From positions 682,001-746,000 of the forward strand of contig OY978109.1 in the NCBI GenBank assembly GCA_963854735.1: 64,000 bases of DNA, read 5' to 3'. Each line of letters opens with the position of its first letter. Position 1 is the stretch's first letter. Below the pieces are notes generated by a model. It was not told the DNA's origin. It was given only the letters and a program-made list of their open reading frames with translations, and did no database searches. The translations under genes and the position numbers were made by a program. The stretch comes from Marvania coccoides (Eukaryota; Chlorophyta; Trebouxiophyceae; Chlorellales; Chlorellaceae). Shown piece by piece: positions 1 through 12,664 of this stretch.

Positions 1-117
1 GGAGAGGGATGGGCGGAGGCAGCAGCGGCGACTGAGAGTCGTGAGAAGGGAGGAGAAGAAGAGGTGGCCGTAGCTGCGGGGGTCGGATGCAGCGGCGAAT
101 GGCATGCGTGTATTTGA
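1..117 (+). CDS. possible 3' end of a gene cut by the window edge
   Basis: The first 117 bases are GC-rich and stay open in frame 1 until a TGA at 115-117, giving about 38 residues rich in Ala, Glu and Gly. The sequence becomes AT-rich straight afterwards, as it does after genuine stops elsewhere here. No family can be recognised from so short a tail and it could be non-coding. This is a tentative partial call. Confidence 0.15.
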   Translation, partial: GEGWAEAAAATESREKGGEEEVAVAAGVGCSGEWHACI

Positions 118-905
118 GGCCGGGCAGCGTGGGGCACAGTGTGTGGCTGATTAGTATTTTTCAACATGTTTGACCGTGCGTGTTGTTCGCGTCTGTGTGC
201 TCAGGAGCTTAATCAACCGTTGTCTTTAATCAAGTTAGCTTCTTAATAAACAATCCAAGGCTGTTCCACACGCAAGAGGGACTCCCCTGTTCCGGGAAGA
301 AAAATGAGAGCCACCTTCAAAGTGGCAAATTTGCAACCGGTTCGATGACGGAACGAGTCCAAGGACGACATCTTTATGCTGTGAGCTCTATAGCCATGTA
401 AAATCATGTTGAAAATCACACCGACCAGACGTCGTTCCGTAGTTTGGAAGCATGCTTGCAAAGGCCAGTTCAACTGGAAATTGTGTGTCCACCCATCACT
501 GTATAACCCCCCCTCCCTTTGTGACCATCCTGCTGTTGCTCAAGATAAAGAAGGCCGCGCGGCGCGTATTAACGTGCTGGGATATGCTATGATTAGACCG
601 TCTTGCCTCTTTCGTTCTTGCTCGTTTTCTCATCGGCCTAGTAGTTTTTTTGTCCCTTGTAAATATACACATATACTAATTATATTCGTTGAAGGCTGCA
701 CGTCGGAGTTCCACTCGAACAAGTATTGCGTCTTCGAAGTCGATTTCGCTACTTAAGTCCCCTATTTCCATTATTCTTCATTTTCTAAGACATAGGTGCA
801 TTTAATGCACATTTAGCTAGCTTACTTATCTCGAACTCGCCATATTCGGCGGCATTGATTCATATAAATTTCTGTACTGCTGCCTTCGAACCGAGCGATT
901 TGGCG
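118..905. other. intergenic spacer
   Basis: AT-rich stretch with only short uninterpretable reading frames. A TGTAA motif, the usual green-algal polyadenylation signal, occurs near 658. The last part is presumably the promoter and 5' UTR of the RRM gene. I see no gene in it. Confidence 0.5.
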
Positions 906-2490
906 ATGGAACCCAGTTCTCCCCCCACGGCAACAATGGATGGGGGTTATGACAGCCGCCAAGCGTCCGGCATGGCGGAAAGCAGCGTCCTTCCACTGGA
1001 CATGACTGCAGCATTTGGTGTGGCACCCAGCACCAGCAGCGACGGCGCCTCTGGCAACACCCAGCACCCAAACATTTTTGTTAGGGGACTTCCACTGGCG
1101 TGGAGCGAGTCGGAGATTACGGCTGTGTTCAACCAATTTGGCAACCTCTCAACCATAAGGCTCGTCCGGCACAGCGTCACCAAGCAGTCACTTGGGTAAG
1201 CCTGGCGCCCCTCTATTCCCCAATCATTTTTTCGTTCTCACCGCGGCATTGCACCCCCCAAACCGTCCATTTTTTTTCCCTTGCATTTTACCCTTACGGT
1301 CCCGCTCCTGTGTGCTGCAGATACGGATTCGTTCGGTACCAGGAAATCTCGGAGGCGCAGGCAGCTATCTCCGCGCTGGATGGGACCAGCGTCCTGGGCC
1401 ACACGCTGCAGGTCAAGTTTGCAGACGCAGATGCTGGCCCCCCCTCCACTGGGGCAGCCTCTGGGCTCACACCCTCAGACAGCTGCTACGTGAAGCACCT
1501 CCCAGCGACCTACGGGGTGCGTTTCTTGACATCGGGGCGTCAAACAGACTTGCGACCCCATGTATTGCTCTTTTCCCCATCGTATCGCCTGCTTGCAACT
1601 AAGCAACTAACCATTGTTGTTTTCTTCCTCCTTGCCCTCCTCTACAGGTCACCGACGCGCAGCAGCTGTTCGAGGCTCACGGTGCCGTGCTGGACGTTAA
1701 GCTGTTCCCCTGTTTGGACCAGTTTAGGGGGGCCAGCGCCTTGGTGCGAATGGCGTCCATCGAGGCGGCAGAACGCGCGATTGCGGCGCTCAACAACTCC
1801 ACCCCTCCCGGAGCCATGCAGTCGTTGATCGTGCGGTACGCAGAGTCCCCCACGGAGAAGGCAGCGCGGATGACGCGGCGGGAGCGGCAGCAGCTGCTGC
1901 AGCGCAACGCCGACGTGGCTGCAGGGCTGGGCACGATGGACCAGGTGCAGCTGCAGCAGGCGATGGCCGCGCTGGGGCTGGCAGCGCCCAACGGCGCCGT
2001 CATGGGCGGGGTATCTGGCGGCCAGCTGCCGCCGCACATGCGCTCCAACGGCAACACCCAGGGTGCCATGCCTATGGGCGTCCCGCAGCAGTACCAGGCA
2101 GCGCAGTCCAGCATCTGCGTGAAGGGCATGCCCGCGACTGCAGATCGGCTGTGGATGTACGAAAATTTTGCTCGGTTTGGCGCCATCGTCGGAATGCGGA
2201 TTTTGATTGATGAGGCCACTGGGCTGTGCAACGGCACCGGGTTCATCAACTTTGCGGACCACTCGGCGGCGCAGCGCGCGCGGCAGGCCATGAGCGGCAT
2301 GCGCGCGGCCGACAATATTCTCCACGTCGTCGTTCAGCAGCAGCAGCAGGGGCAGCGGCAAAACAGCGGCGGCAACCTGGCGGTTGCTTCAGGCATGGGG
2401 CCGGGCGCTATGGGCGTGCTGCCCCTGGGAGACCCCAACGACTACATGCAACAGCTCCTGCAGCCAGTTAATGGCAACATGGTTTGGTAA
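906..2490 (+). CDS. RNA-binding protein with three RRM domains
   Basis: Three exons, 906-1195, 1321-1516 and 1648-2490, join in frame to 442 residues. RRM1 is at about 56-133 and its RNP1 motif YGFVRY spans the first splice junction, which confirms that junction. RRM2 is at about 150-228. RRM3, at about 316-395, has RNP1-like GTGFINF. A Gln/Met/Gly-rich linker separates RRM2 from RRM3, and a short Gln/Gly-rich tail follows RRM3. The layout of two adjacent N-terminal RRMs, a linker and a third RRM resembles the ELAV/CELF type, suggesting a role in pre-mRNA splicing or mRNA stability and translation; the exact subfamily is not resolved. An in-frame ATG at 855 would add 17 residues; the ATG at 906 starts the GC-rich part. 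Confidence 0.85.
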
Positions 2491-3346
2491 CCAAACCAAA
2501 CCACGCCGCTATTGCGGCGGCAACATACGCGGCTGCTGGCACTATAGTTTTAATTCCTATTCCCGCAATTATTTCTTTCTTCCTCCCCCCTTTTTCACTG
2601 ACTTATCTTTGTTCAGTCCCAACACTCTTTCTTTTCTTCATTTTTCTCGCTGTTGTTCCCCTAAAGTAATCATAAAATAACTACCTTTTATCTTTTTTCG
2701 AGATTCAGGCAATCGGTCAACAGTTTATGATAACCCCATTCTTTTCTTCTTCTTCTGAATAGTAGGCCAGAGTACTCCTTTTCCCTTGGCATTCTTTCAT
2801 TCAAGCGCCTCTGCAAGCGCCTCTGCGAATTCAAGCAGTATGTTAGTAGCTGGCCCTTTCTTTTCACGTACTCACTCTCTAAAAATTTGCCTCAATGGCG
2901 GAGGGGACAGGCGCTTACAGGGTCGACAGTTAAAGCTGTTCTTTTCTACATTTGACAAGCCAATAGGGGTTTGTTTTTTTTCGTCGGTCCGGACGGTTTC
3001 TTCTCTTTCTTCTTCACTTACTTTTTCGGGATTTTACATTTTGCTTGTTTGTTGTGACTGGCAGCTGCTGACTCGTGTGGAACTGTGCTCCTAGATGCTC
3101 TTCTCTCCCCTGCCGCTTACTTTCCAAATCAAATTTGCTACCTTTCTTCACACTTACGCCTCCATCAAAACCCATTGAAAGATAATACATGCATCCATGC
3201 GCCATAATAGCGACATTTTTTCAGCATTTACCAAGCTTCTTTCTCAAAATTATAGCAGTACATGCTTCTTCTGTAACCCTCTACTAATCAATCGAGTTTT
3301 CAACAAGAAATAAAAGTCGCCTTATCTCAGACCTACCCTTCTTCTC
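2491..3346. other. intergenic spacer between convergent genes
   Basis: Holds the 3' UTRs of the RRM gene (+) and the phosphosugar mutase gene (-). It is T-rich with no convincing coding sequence. A short direct repeat of the type CAAGCGCCTCTG lies near 2802-2827. Confidence 0.5.
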
Positions 3347-5870
3347 TCACGACTGAGGCTGCACCGCGTACACGTAGTCCTCAATCAGCGCAGTGCACAG
3401 GTCGTACTGCGGGTGCGCCTGAAAAAATTCCAGCAGGTGCGACAGCATTGTACGCATGCCGCCGGCGTTCTCACTTTCCACATTCAGTACGATGTCAGGG
3501 TCGTGCAGCGACACCCGGAACAGCAGCCACCCCTCTTTGCCGTCCCCTTCGTCCACTCGCACCCTCCACCCCTCGTAGTTTTCTTTTTCCAGCCGCCAGT
3601 TCTCTGCCCCGCCGGCGCCGGCATCCATCCACGCCTTGAAGGCTGCGGTGGCTGCGGCGCCCTCCCCTGCGACGTCCGTCGCGCGGATCGCGGCGCGGAT
3701 CTCCATGGCTTCCACCGGTTCCCTCAAATCAGCCACCAGCTCAGAGACATCGCCCTTGCCCTCCAGCTTCCGCCTGACTGCCTCGATGACGATCTTGAGG
3801 GCGGAGTAGGCGCCGTCGTCCAAAAAGTAGTTTTCCTGTTTGGAAAAGAAGAAGAAGAAAGTAAGAAATAGACAAAAGAGTTCAGATAAAATAATATCGA
3901 CAAAACAACGTGAATGCAATCAAGGCAGCAGGCCTTACCCTCATGGCGCCGTGGCCACTGGTTTCCATCATCAGCGGGCACGGGGTGCCGTTCTCATTGA
4001 GCTCCATGCCCTGCAGAAGAAGAGGAGGAAAAAAGATGAATCGGGTCGGATATTCAGCCCCATCATTGCTTTTCTTTCTTCTGAAGCACCAAAAATCAGT
4101 CCTTTTTTTTCTTTCTCGCCTTGTCAATGATGTTCTTGTACCCCTTCTTGTACCGGAAGTGGCGCCCCCCCAACTGCGCAATGAACGCCGCCAGGCCGTT
4201 TGAAGTGCAGCTGTCTGTCACGATCGTCTCTCCAGGGTTCTCCCGTAGAGCAATGGCCGCCATCAGCGCGATGTAGCGGTTACGGTTAATGGCAGTGCCC
4301 TGCGCGTCCACCACCCCGGAGCGATCCACGTCTGTGTCCAGCATGATGCCGAAATCGGCGCCGGAAGAAAGAACGGCGGCACGAGTTGCTTCGACAGCTC
4401 GCTTGTCCTCGGGGTTGGGGGGGTGGTGGGGAAAGGAGCCGTCGGGCTCGAGGTAGATGGAGGCGGACACTTCGGCACCCAGCGGGCCCAGCACCTTGGT
4501 GGCGAAGTAGCCGCCAGCTCCGTTGCCTGATTACTTGGGTTAGAGGCGGGAGAGGAAAAAGAGAACGGGAGTGAGTGATAATGGTAACTGATAAGTTGTT
4601 TTCGAGATTATATACACTAAGGAATGGAATATAAAGAGCCACCGTGTTGACATAAGAAGAAAATGAGTTTTTTTTTGCAGCTGCCAAACCTCTTCTTTTC
4701 CCCCCCATTCCGAATGAAAATAAAGATTCAACTCGCCTGCGTTGACCACCACCTTGAAGCCTTGCAGCGGGGTGTCGGGGTGGGTGGGGTGCGCCACCCC
4801 TTGCTTCACAATCTCCCTAAGGTGGGCAGCATAGACCTCCAAAAAATCGATGTGGGAAATCAACTCCGCGGGGGCCAGCAGCGCGGCGCTGACCAGGTAC
4901 GCCGTGTCATTGTACCCTTCTGTGCCTGCCAGCATGCCCACCTCGCTTGCCATCGCCCCCGCGCGCTTCAAAATCGCCTTGACGTCGGGTTTTCCGAGTC
5001 CCCCCTCAGGGGTGAAAAACTTGGCGCCATTGCGGTTGGGAGGGAGGTGGGAGGCGGTGATCATGACGGAGCCATCGTACGCAAACCCAGGCAGCGCGCA
5101 GCTCATGAACATGGCGGGCGTAGTGGCCATTCCAAAGCGAGCCACAGAAACGCCTTGACTGGCCAGTCCTGCCACCATGGAGGCGGCCATGGTGGGGGAG
5201 GACAGCCGTGGGTCGCGCCCCACTGACACCCGCAGCCCTGCGGTGGGAATGTTGAGGCGCTCGGACAGCCACTCGGCGAAAGCGGCACCGATGAAATACA
5301 TGTAGGGAGCAGTGAGGGTGACCGGCTCAGCTGGGTTGACTGCAGTGGAGGGGGAGGTGGAAAAGAAAGAGGGGAAGAAAATGTGCGTGAAAGATATTTT
5401 TTGGGGGTGAAAATAATGATAATGAGGGGAATTTATTGATAGAAATATTGTTATCGGGGAAAAAAAGAGAAAAAGGGGCGAAAGAAAAGGGGAAGGTGGT
5501 CTCTGTTTGCGCCACAAATTCTTCCACAGAAAGCCAATCTCCAATGCGATACTAATTGACTCTAATAAGGGCATTAATCGATTAACTTACGGTCGAGAGC
5601 GATGCCTCTAATGTCGGACCCGTTTTGCAGCTTGGCGTACGCTGCAGCGGTGGCGGCATCGATGGGCTGCAGGGTCTCAGTTGCTGCCGCCCGGCACAGC
5701 GTGGTGGTGTGTGTGGACTGGGAGCCTCCTCCCAGGGTTGAACTCTGCCTTTGCTTGGAGGCGACGGAACTCCACGGGAGATCCGCACGCTGGGGGATGT
5801 TCGCTTCCCTATGTCGCGTCGGATGAACCCCAGAGGTCCATCGCACGCCTAGACTGGACAGCATCAGCAA
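3347..5870 (-). CDS. plastid phosphoglucomutase/phosphomannomutase family protein
   Basis: Five exons (5870-5591, 5339-4737, 4526-4120, 4010-3939, 3835-3347) join to 616 residues. This is an alpha-D-phosphohexomutase, which moves phosphate between the 1 and 6 positions of a hexose. Visible motifs are the phosphoserine loop TASHLPPNRNG, where Ser is the phosphorylated residue and the HLPxNRNG form is typical of the plant plastid branch, the metal loop DTDVDRSG, and the sugar-binding loop ETSGHGA. The first 60 or so residues are rich in Ser, Thr and Arg and look like a chloroplast transit peptide. The family fit at NAGNGAGGYF and at DKGMELNENG requires GC donors for introns 2 (4736) and 3 (4119). 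True substrate preference (glucose, mannose or glucosamine phosphates) cannot be read from the sequence. Confidence 0.88.
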
Positions 5871-6227
5871 GTTTATCTGATGTATTATTTTTTATTGAAA
5901 AAATGGAAAACCCGAAAGCGAGACTTTCGGTACTGGCGTCCTGATCAAGATGAGGTTTCAGATGTTTACTATTAAGGTGAAACAGTCCTTTAAAAGCGGC
6001 GGTGAGCGGAGAGCATACACACCGGGAAAAGGCGCGCGCGCGCCACAACTCAAATTCAAGAAAACGCGTCGAGAAATTCATATTTTTAGGCTTTCGGCAT
6101 GTTGGCGTGTTCGCACACATATTTGTTGTTTTCTGAACATCGAGGAGGGCACTGCAAGTCCTGAAATTTCAATTCGTGGTTCGACCACAACTGTTGCACC
6201 GCCCTTACGTAGTGTATCAAAGGCACG
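5871..6227. promoter_or_regulatory. divergent promoter region
   Basis: 357 bp separate the start codons of the mutase gene (-) and the tweety-like gene (+), so both promoters must lie here. An alternating GC run (GCGCGCGCGC) occurs near 6032-6042. No TATA box stands out. The regulatory role is inferred from position only. Confidence 0.45.
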
Positions 6228-8427
6228 ATGGCAACCTCTCCTGCGACGTTGCCACCCTACCTACCGGAGTGTTCCTCCGGCTTCATCGCCAGCACTGATT
6301 TTAACCCCACAGATGTGATTATATTCCAGCCAGACCAGTGGAATTATTACTCCCAGGTACGCCCACCCACACACCCTAGTTGCCTTGACAATTCTCGCGA
6401 CCTTGGGCCCCAGCCCATTTTCCCGCACGTTATGTTCTCCTTGGTCCAACCAACATTTTTCAAATCACATCCTGTCACGCCCCACTACTTCTCACTCTCC
6501 TCGCTCCTTTCCGTCCGTATTACAGGAAGTCCTGCCTTCCACTATCCCTGGCATCGTGCTGGGCTCCATCTGCCTCCTGGGCTTCATCTTTTTCTTCATA
6601 TGGACCTGCGTTGTGTTCTGCTGCTGCTGCCGCCACCGCCGCAGCGCAGACGACGTCACCCAGGAACAGTTCCTCAAGCAGGAGGGCAGCTTAGGCGCAG
6701 CTACCTTCGGCCTGGACCAGAACTACAAGGATCCAGACTGCGGATGCGGCCGCCCCATGCAAATTATCATTGTGCTGCTCATGTTGGCCACCGTGGGGTG
6801 CAGCGCGTGGGGCATCGCAGTGTCGCTGCAGGAGACAGACACCCAGATATCTGCGTTCTGGAATTTATCGCAAAATGTCGAGACCAAGGTGGACAACACC
6901 ACTGCCAGCATGCAGCTGCTGTCCAACCAGCTGGGGACGCTGCAGACATCGCTGCAGACCCTGCAAGACAACGACAGCGGTGAGGGGTGCTCACAGTTGC
7001 ACAAGAAATCTACCCTAACGCTTTGGTTTTAAACTATGATGAAACCAACTTCAAAATTGGGGGGCATGACTGACTATCTGCAACTCTTTGTAGAATTGAG
7101 GGGGAACCGGCTTCTTTCCAGCTTTGGCATCGGCTCGGCACTGGACCAGCTTGAAGATGTCAATGGGGCTATCACAGACGTCCGCGCGAGCATCGCTGAA
7201 GGTATCACCGCAGTTGAAGCCAGCGTTGGAGAGGTGAGGCAACTTTTTTTGTGTGTTGCACTTGTTAAACAATTCCAAAAAAGCATACGTATATGTATGT
7301 ATGTGCAAATAATCAAACAATTAAGTGTCTTGGCACGTCATGAGTGCCTCACGTTAACAGTATGAGCAGCAGTTTCTTACTCGCCGCCTCTCTCTTCTTT
7401 CTTCCTTTCCAGACCATCGAGTCCATGCAGAACGACTTCCAAGAGCCGTCCACCACGTTTGAAGACACCGGCCGTATGGTGGCCATCGTCATTCTCTTCA
7501 GCTTCGTCATTGTCGCTGCGCTCGGCGCTGGCCTGCTCAGCCTGAGGGTACGCCACCCCTTCTGGGCCTCCATTTTCGTGCTGCTGCTGTGGCTGTTCTT
7601 GGCCTTTGTCATGCTGCTGGGAATGGGAGTCCTGAAGGGTGTGCACACCGTCTCTAGGGACGCCTGCCTGTACGTTGAGAACTACGCTCTGAACTACGCT
7701 CAAAGCCGAGTGAGCGACCCCACCAAGCGCCAGTGGATCGTCAACTCGCTGCAGTACTACTTGAACGACACTACTTACGCGGTGGAGGCGCCTGGAGAGG
7801 CGTTAAAGGCGGTTACTGGCGTCGACTTGATTCCAGTTCTTGAAATTATCAACGTGAGTGTATTTATAATGATCTAATCTGCTTCTCAACAATTATATTA
7901 ATGAATATAGCAGATTCTAAAATAAAATTATTGACATTTTTCATTCATTCCCTCCTTTCTCCTTGCAGAGCACGGAAGTGCAGACCCTCATTGCTGCAGC
8001 AGAAGACCCGAACATCAATGCAGCGCTGACCAGTCAAGGCGTCTCCCAGGATGCGGTCAACGTCTTGTTGAATATTTCTTCGCTCATTCAGCCCACAACA
8101 GCCACTTGTAAGTCAAAAATTTGATGGCTTGATGTACCTTGATGTACCTCACCGAAAGTTTCCTTTCTTTTTGATGCAAATTCGACCTTCGTTCTCGTAT
8201 TTCTCACCCCTGCAGTGCTCAACCTGGAGGCTCAGGCGTCCAAGGCCCAGGTGCTGCCCCTCGTTGACGAAGTGAAGACTCTCATTTGCTGCGAGGTCTC
8301 AAAAAGCTCCGATGATCTCTTCATTGCATGGACGATCGTGGGCTGTGTGGGGCTGGTGCTGGCGCTGCTGACGAGCTGGCGCGTTCAGAGGCACGCGTTC
8401 CGGAGGAGGAGCCCTTGGGCTGCTTGA
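6228..8427 (+). CDS. tweety/prominin-like five-pass membrane protein
   Basis: Six exons (6228-6356, 6526-6979, 7094-7233, 7413-7853, 7969-8107, 8216-8427) give 504 residues. Five hydrophobic segments are clear: residues about 52-78 followed by a run of Cys, about 120-142, two close together after the long first extracellular loop, and one near the C-terminus ending in a basic tail. The order 1-1-(long loop)-2-(long loop)-1 and the helical loops are those of tweety homologues and of related plant plasma-membrane proteins of unknown function. Activity as a channel or lipid transporter is not inferable. The exon 2/3 junction is the least certain: the donor at 6980 with the acceptor at 7093 keeps frame, and so does donor 6987 with acceptor 7121. 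AATAAA (8442) and TGTAA (8450) follow the stop closely. Confidence 0.7.
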
Positions 8428-9368
8428 ATAATATTCATTAGAATAAAGATGTAAATTCTCCCTTCGTGAAATGGCGGCCGGGGCGTCGGGAATTTGCAAG
8501 AGATGGAATGGTTTATTCCCAAGGAAGACTTATTTCCCAATTTATGCATGCATAAATAATGCGATTTGCTTGTTTTTTATCTGCTATCTACGATTTGCTC
8601 GGTTAACTCCCACTGATTTCCCTTATCATTGAGTGGTCTACGTTTATTTCTCTTCTCTTTTTGCTTGTCATTTCCCCCTCCCCCCAAGTATTTTTTTATA
8701 AATAATTAATCATGCCCAGCTTGATCCAGTTTGAGAAGCATACCCTCACCGTCGTGCTTATCTCCAGGTCTATTCTACAAAAAGATAAAAACCAAGACCG
8801 CCTGGCAACATCTTCCTCAGCCCAATGCAGGACTGGTGTGAAATTTGAAACAGCGCACATACAGAAGCATATATCTACCCGCTGCTGTTTAAATTTACTT
8901 TTCACTTTTGTCAATATGTAAATTCCCAGACCCATTCCGCTGCCGCACTGTCTTCCAAGGGCACTCCCCCAAGGGCAGATCGAATACCAGAGTATCTGGT
9001 CGGCGTTTAGAACTTGCTGAGTTTGGGGTATTATATTCGGGTGAGGGTGACTAACTATGTCAACTTTCCAACATGTATTTCTTTTTTGTTACGTCAGCGC
9101 CGAGAAAAATTGCAAAGCAATGCACAACTTTTTCATTATGGCGACAGTCAGATAAGGAATGGCATCTCATTCAAGTTATTATATAAACGGAACACTGTAA
9201 AATTAAGTAAAAAATCAAGATCAATCAAATTAGATGCTCACCCTCCACCGTGGAAGCGAGGGAAAAGGAAAAAATACAATTCAAAGTGAACAAATGCAGT
9301 AGAGTAAGATAACTGATAACAACTATTTCGGTCTGATGCAGGCAATGGATATCAATATAGACGATTCT
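8428..9368. other. intergenic spacer
   Basis: AT-rich sequence without a convincing reading frame. It includes the 3' UTR of the tweety-like gene. I see no RNA gene or repeat in it. Confidence 0.45.
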
Positions 9369-9640
9369 TGGACTGTTTTCTGTCTCCGCTTCAGTCGGAG
9401 CGGCGGAGCTTTAGAAGCGGCGCCAGGGCCTTGCGCAGGGGCTTAGAGGCCTCGCAACGGGCGCAGCAGGCTCGGAGGGGGCGTGAGCCTTGCGGCTGAA
9501 GACCTGCTTCAAAAGAGAAGAGGGGTCCTTCTTGCCAGAGGCAGCCGCGGCAGCAGAGGTCTCAGGCTGGCAATGACAAAACGCTCGGCGGCCTGGCTTC
9601 CAGCACCCCTTGTCAGAGCGCGGGAGCCTCCTAAACAAAA
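9369..9640 (-). other. possible exon of an unresolved gene
   Basis: A GC-rich island in AT-rich surroundings. On the minus strand one frame is open from 9638 to 9411. It contains a patch starting SGKKDPSSLLKQVFSRK that looks like protein, and the frame shifted by one around 9450 reads EASKPLRKALAPLLK. A second GC-rich island at about 9785-9850 has a minus-strand stretch ECGFYAGRNARISFVYG ending in a stop. They may be exons of one poorly conserved gene. I could not join them, and no family is recognised. Confidence 0.25.
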
Positions 9641-10579
9641 GTGTCAGCGCATTTTTTAATCCTAAGAACTAAACAGACGAGAACTGTCCACTAGATGCAT
9701 ATCCCAGCTCTTTATTGGGTGAAAAAGAGTATTCCCGCCGGCATCTGAGGAGGCTCTACGCTCTATGCTACGCCATACACGAAGCTAATGCGGGCGTTGC
9801 GCCCCGCATAGAAGCCGCATTCCCTCAGCCCTGGGCGGTCCTCTCATAGACCGCTCACCCCCGCTGCTCGACCAAATATACTCTTGATAAGCATATGGTT
9901 TAATTTCTATTATTAAAAGGGAAAGATGATACTTGAAATTATTATAAGTTGTCCTGGGGCATAAGGGTGACGATGGCGTGACGAAAAGGTTGGTACTGCT
10001 GCCCTGTTGCAACTTGTTTTTCAAGAGCAAAGTGAAGGAAAAAATCAAAAACGAAAAAAGGATTAGAAGGGGTGGGGGAAAGTCTACAAAAAGTGGGTCA
10101 TTGTGAATGTGGAAAAGGAAACAAATGATGCGACAGGCGCAGTGACTTAAGGGTGGAAAAAAAAAAGAGCTTGCAAAATAGAAAAAGTCGTGCCGAAACT
10201 TGCACAAGCCAGCTGCTGGTTGCACAAGCGAAAGAATCTCTCCTCAGAAAATATAATTGTTAGGTAACGCAACGGCAAGTAATTAGCACATAGAGAAAGC
10301 AGAAATTCTTGGCGAGAACCCAAGGTCAGTAGAAAGAGAACAGAAGAAGGATTTTGTGACAACGGACAGACAAACCAGTGACAGGGTAGCGACGAGAGAG
10401 TGAAAGAAGCTCAATGGGGGGGGCGGGGGGGGGGGGGGGGAGATTTCAAGACGAAAAAAAATGAATGAATGCACGGCAGCGCCCCTCCCATATCTGCGTA
10501 AAAGCACAGAGAAAAAATTCGGCTAGTAAAAATAAAAAAGATCGAACGATTCCTCCAGTCCGCTTATTGTGTGTCACAT
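9641..10579. other. intergenic spacer with a long G tract
   Basis: Mostly A-rich sequence that includes the 3' UTR of the PP2C gene. At 10416-10440 there is a run of eight G, one C and sixteen G, which is C-rich in the PP2C transcript sense. No gene apart from the weak exon-like island near 9785-9850. Confidence 0.45.
10416..10440. repeat. poly-G tract
   Basis: Homopolymer of 24 G broken by a single C. It lies about 140 bp beyond the stop codon of the PP2C gene. Length is probably variable and may be misread by sequencing. Confidence 0.9.
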
Positions 10580-12664
10580 TCATTGCTTCTCAGAGTCCAT
10601 ATTGAATGGGCTTAGAAGTTCCAGCGGCACCGATCTCGGCCCACCGCCCTCCCCTGGCTCCTCGAGCCTCGACAGCTGGGGATGCTCCACGCTCTTCTGT
10701 CTCCTGTGCTGCTGCTCCACCGACTGCTGCTCCTGCGGGGGTTGTCGTGGGTGCTGCTGCGCATGCTGCTGCGGCGCTTCGGGAGGAGAGATTCCGATGG
10801 CTCCCACGCTGCTCCCGCTCTCTTGCGACTGCAGAGTGGAGTGCGAGCGCCCCAGCTGCGCCTTGACGGCCTCCGCTTCGGCCCCAGGCGAGGTCAGGTC
10901 CACGATAACGACGGTCACATTGTCTCGGCTGCCTCTGTCTACCGCTGCCCGAGTGAGCACGGTGGCGGCGACGCGTGCCGCGCTCTGCCGCGACGACCCG
11001 CGCTGCCGGGCGCGCATCAGGCACTTCTTGGCCAGGTTGCACGCCTCCTGGTTGCTCATAACATCCCACAGCCCGTCAGACGCCAGCACCAGCAGCTCGT
11101 CAGCCCCATGGCGATTGATGATAGTAACTTCCGGTTCTGCGATGACGTAAGGCCGTAACGAGTGGTCCCCGATGGCGCGCGACACCGCCAGCAGTCCCAT
11201 CACCCGCACCCCGTTCCAAAACAGAATTTGCCCGCCCGCAGCCTCCACCCGTGCCGTCTCGTCCTCTCTGGCCGCCTTGTGATCGTCCGTCAGCGGCACC
11301 GCCTGCCCCCCGCGGCACAGCACGGCGCGGGAGTCCCCGCAGTTGGCCACGTAGATCATTCGTCTGCCTACCAGCGTTACCACCGCCGTTGTTCCCACCA
11401 ACGCCAGGTGCTCGTAGCCGCCCATAGCGCCAAACTCCTCATCGGTGAGGTGGAAAGCCTTCGTGAGCGCGGTTTCGACCGTCTCCGTGGTGCACTGCAC
11501 CCCCTCTATGCTGGCAGCAGGGCCCAGCCCCTTGTCCTCGCTCTCTTCGCCCTCTGCCGCCTCCGTCTCAATTTCTACATCCAAGAAGCTGGAGCCGCTG
11601 CTCTCTGAATGAGACTGAACGACCGCGCCCTCGGTTGCACCGATAGCTGCAGCTGCCGCTCGAGCTGCTGCAGGCACGGTGACCGCTGGAGAATCGCCAT
11701 TGGAGTTCAGCACCGCCGCCGTCGCCGCCTCTGGGGACACCCCCACGGCGCCAACGCTGGTGGCCTCCGCTGCGTCAACAACTTCCGGAAGCTTCCCGGA
11801 AGCTGACCGCCCCGCGGCCGCCCCAGGAGAGGTCAAGGCAGAAAGAACCTCCTTCACGCGCTTATGCAGCGTTTTCGCGCAGTGCATGGCCGCGTCGGCG
11901 CCGCCATGCCCATCGAACACCCCGAAAAAGTGAAGCGTCTCTAGCGAGGCGTCGATGGGGATGGGCAGCGTGAAGGTGGAGCCAGGGATGGGCTCGGGAG
12001 CTCGCCGATGGTGGCTTGGGTCCAGGGAGCTGTACGTTCCGCTGCTGCCGCTCATAGTCGCCTGTAGAATCTCCTCAGAGCAGCACGCTGACGACATGTC
12101 GGAGTCTTGCTGCGTGCTGCTGCTTCCGCCGCCGGTTCCCGTCGCCCCCACGCCAGCGGCGGTGGTCTCTGACGCGCTGGAGCCGTTTGAATTGCTGCGC
12201 AGCTGCGGCGCCAGCCTGGGAGGCAGCAACTCGTCGGCCTCCCGCTGCAGCGGTACCTCCATAAGGTAGGGCACCGCCACAAACGCGTCCTCCATCTTTG
12301 CGCGCCGCCCAATCACAGATTTGCTGCCATAGGGGGGGCACTCGTTGGTGTTGGCGGAGTGGTGCGTCGAGTCCTCCGCGCTCTTTCGGTGCTCCATCCT
12401 GCTGGGCGGGAAGCTCAAGGCTTTCAAGAATGTGGGGGCAGAGGCCATGGCAGCTGCGTCACCACTGCCCTCTTTGCTGGAGCTCACTCGGCGCCCCTGG
12501 GCGGTGGCGGCCTGGTGGAAGTCGGCAGAGGCCGATTTCTCCAGGTCCACTGCATTCCAGAGAGAGAGGGAGGGTTGCGAATGAGAAGTAGGTATTGAAC
12601 AGCGAGCTGGGCACTGCGAATTGGGCACTTGTTGAGTTTCAACTCTCAAATTTACCTTCTCCAA
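10580..12664 (-). CDS. PP2C-type protein serine/threonine phosphatase
   Basis: A metal-dependent PPM/PP2C phosphatase removing phosphate from Ser/Thr. Catalytic motifs in order: [20 protein letters not shown] (metal Asp and Gly), [54 protein letters not shown] and [14 protein letters not shown]. This set resembles plant clade A and related phosphatases. Two long low-complexity inserts rich in Ser, Ala and Glu separate MED from DGHGG and DGHGG from GTTA, which makes the protein unusually long (up to 694 residues). The last about 90 residues are Gln/His-rich. The 5' end is uncertain: an acceptor at 12550 and a donor at 12655 would splice exon 2 to an upstream exon read from about 13067 with the frame kept, replacing the first 38 residues of the uninterrupted frame. 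Involvement in ABA signalling cannot be claimed. Confidence 0.85.
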   Translation of the reverse strand: MEKVNLRVETQQVPNSQCPARCSIPTSHSQPSLSLWNAVDLEKSASADFHQAATAQGRRVSSSKEGSGDAAAMASAPTFLKALSFPPSRMEHRKSAEDSTHHSANTNECPPYGSKSVIGRRAKMEDAFVAVPYLMEVPLQREADELLPPRLAPQLRSNSNGSSASETTAAGVGATGTGGGSSSTQQDSDMSSACCSEEILQATMSGSSGTYSSLDPSHHRRAPEPIPGSTFTLPIPIDASLETLHFFGVFDGHGGADAAMHCAKTLHKRVKEVLSALTSPGAAAGRSASGKLPEVVDAAEATSVGAVGVSPEAATAAVLNSNGDSPAVTVPAAARAAAAAIGATEGAVVQSHSESSGSSFLDVEIETEAAEGEESEDKGLGPAASIEGVQCTTETVETALTKAFHLTDEEFGAMGGYEHLALVGTTAVVTLVGRRMIYVANCGDSRAVLCRGGQAVPLTDDHKAAREDETARVEAAGGQILFWNGVRVMGLLAVSRAIGDHSLRPYVIAEPEVTIINRHGADELLVLASDGLWDVMSNQEACNLAKKCLMRARQRGSSRQSAARVAATVLTRAAVDRGSRDNVTVVIVDLTSPGAEAEAVKAQLGRSHSTLQSQESGSSVGAIGISPPEAPQQHAQQHPRQPPQEQQSVEQQHRRQKSVEHPQLSRLEEPGEGGGPRSVPLELLSPFNMDSEKQ

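Noticed and set aside
6980..7121. Considered a pseudogene break in the tweety-like gene because the obvious acceptor (7121) is out of phase with the strong donor (6980)
   Set aside because: An alternative acceptor at 7093 restores the frame, so no break needs to be assumed.
9788..9809. Short GC-rich inverted repeat considered as a terminator or small RNA
   Set aside because: Eight to nine base pairs only, within a possible exon, and no supporting context.
10606..12598. Several long plus-strand open frames opposite the PP2C gene
   Set aside because: They are antisense shadows created by the high GC content of the coding strand; the PP2C motifs fix the real frame.
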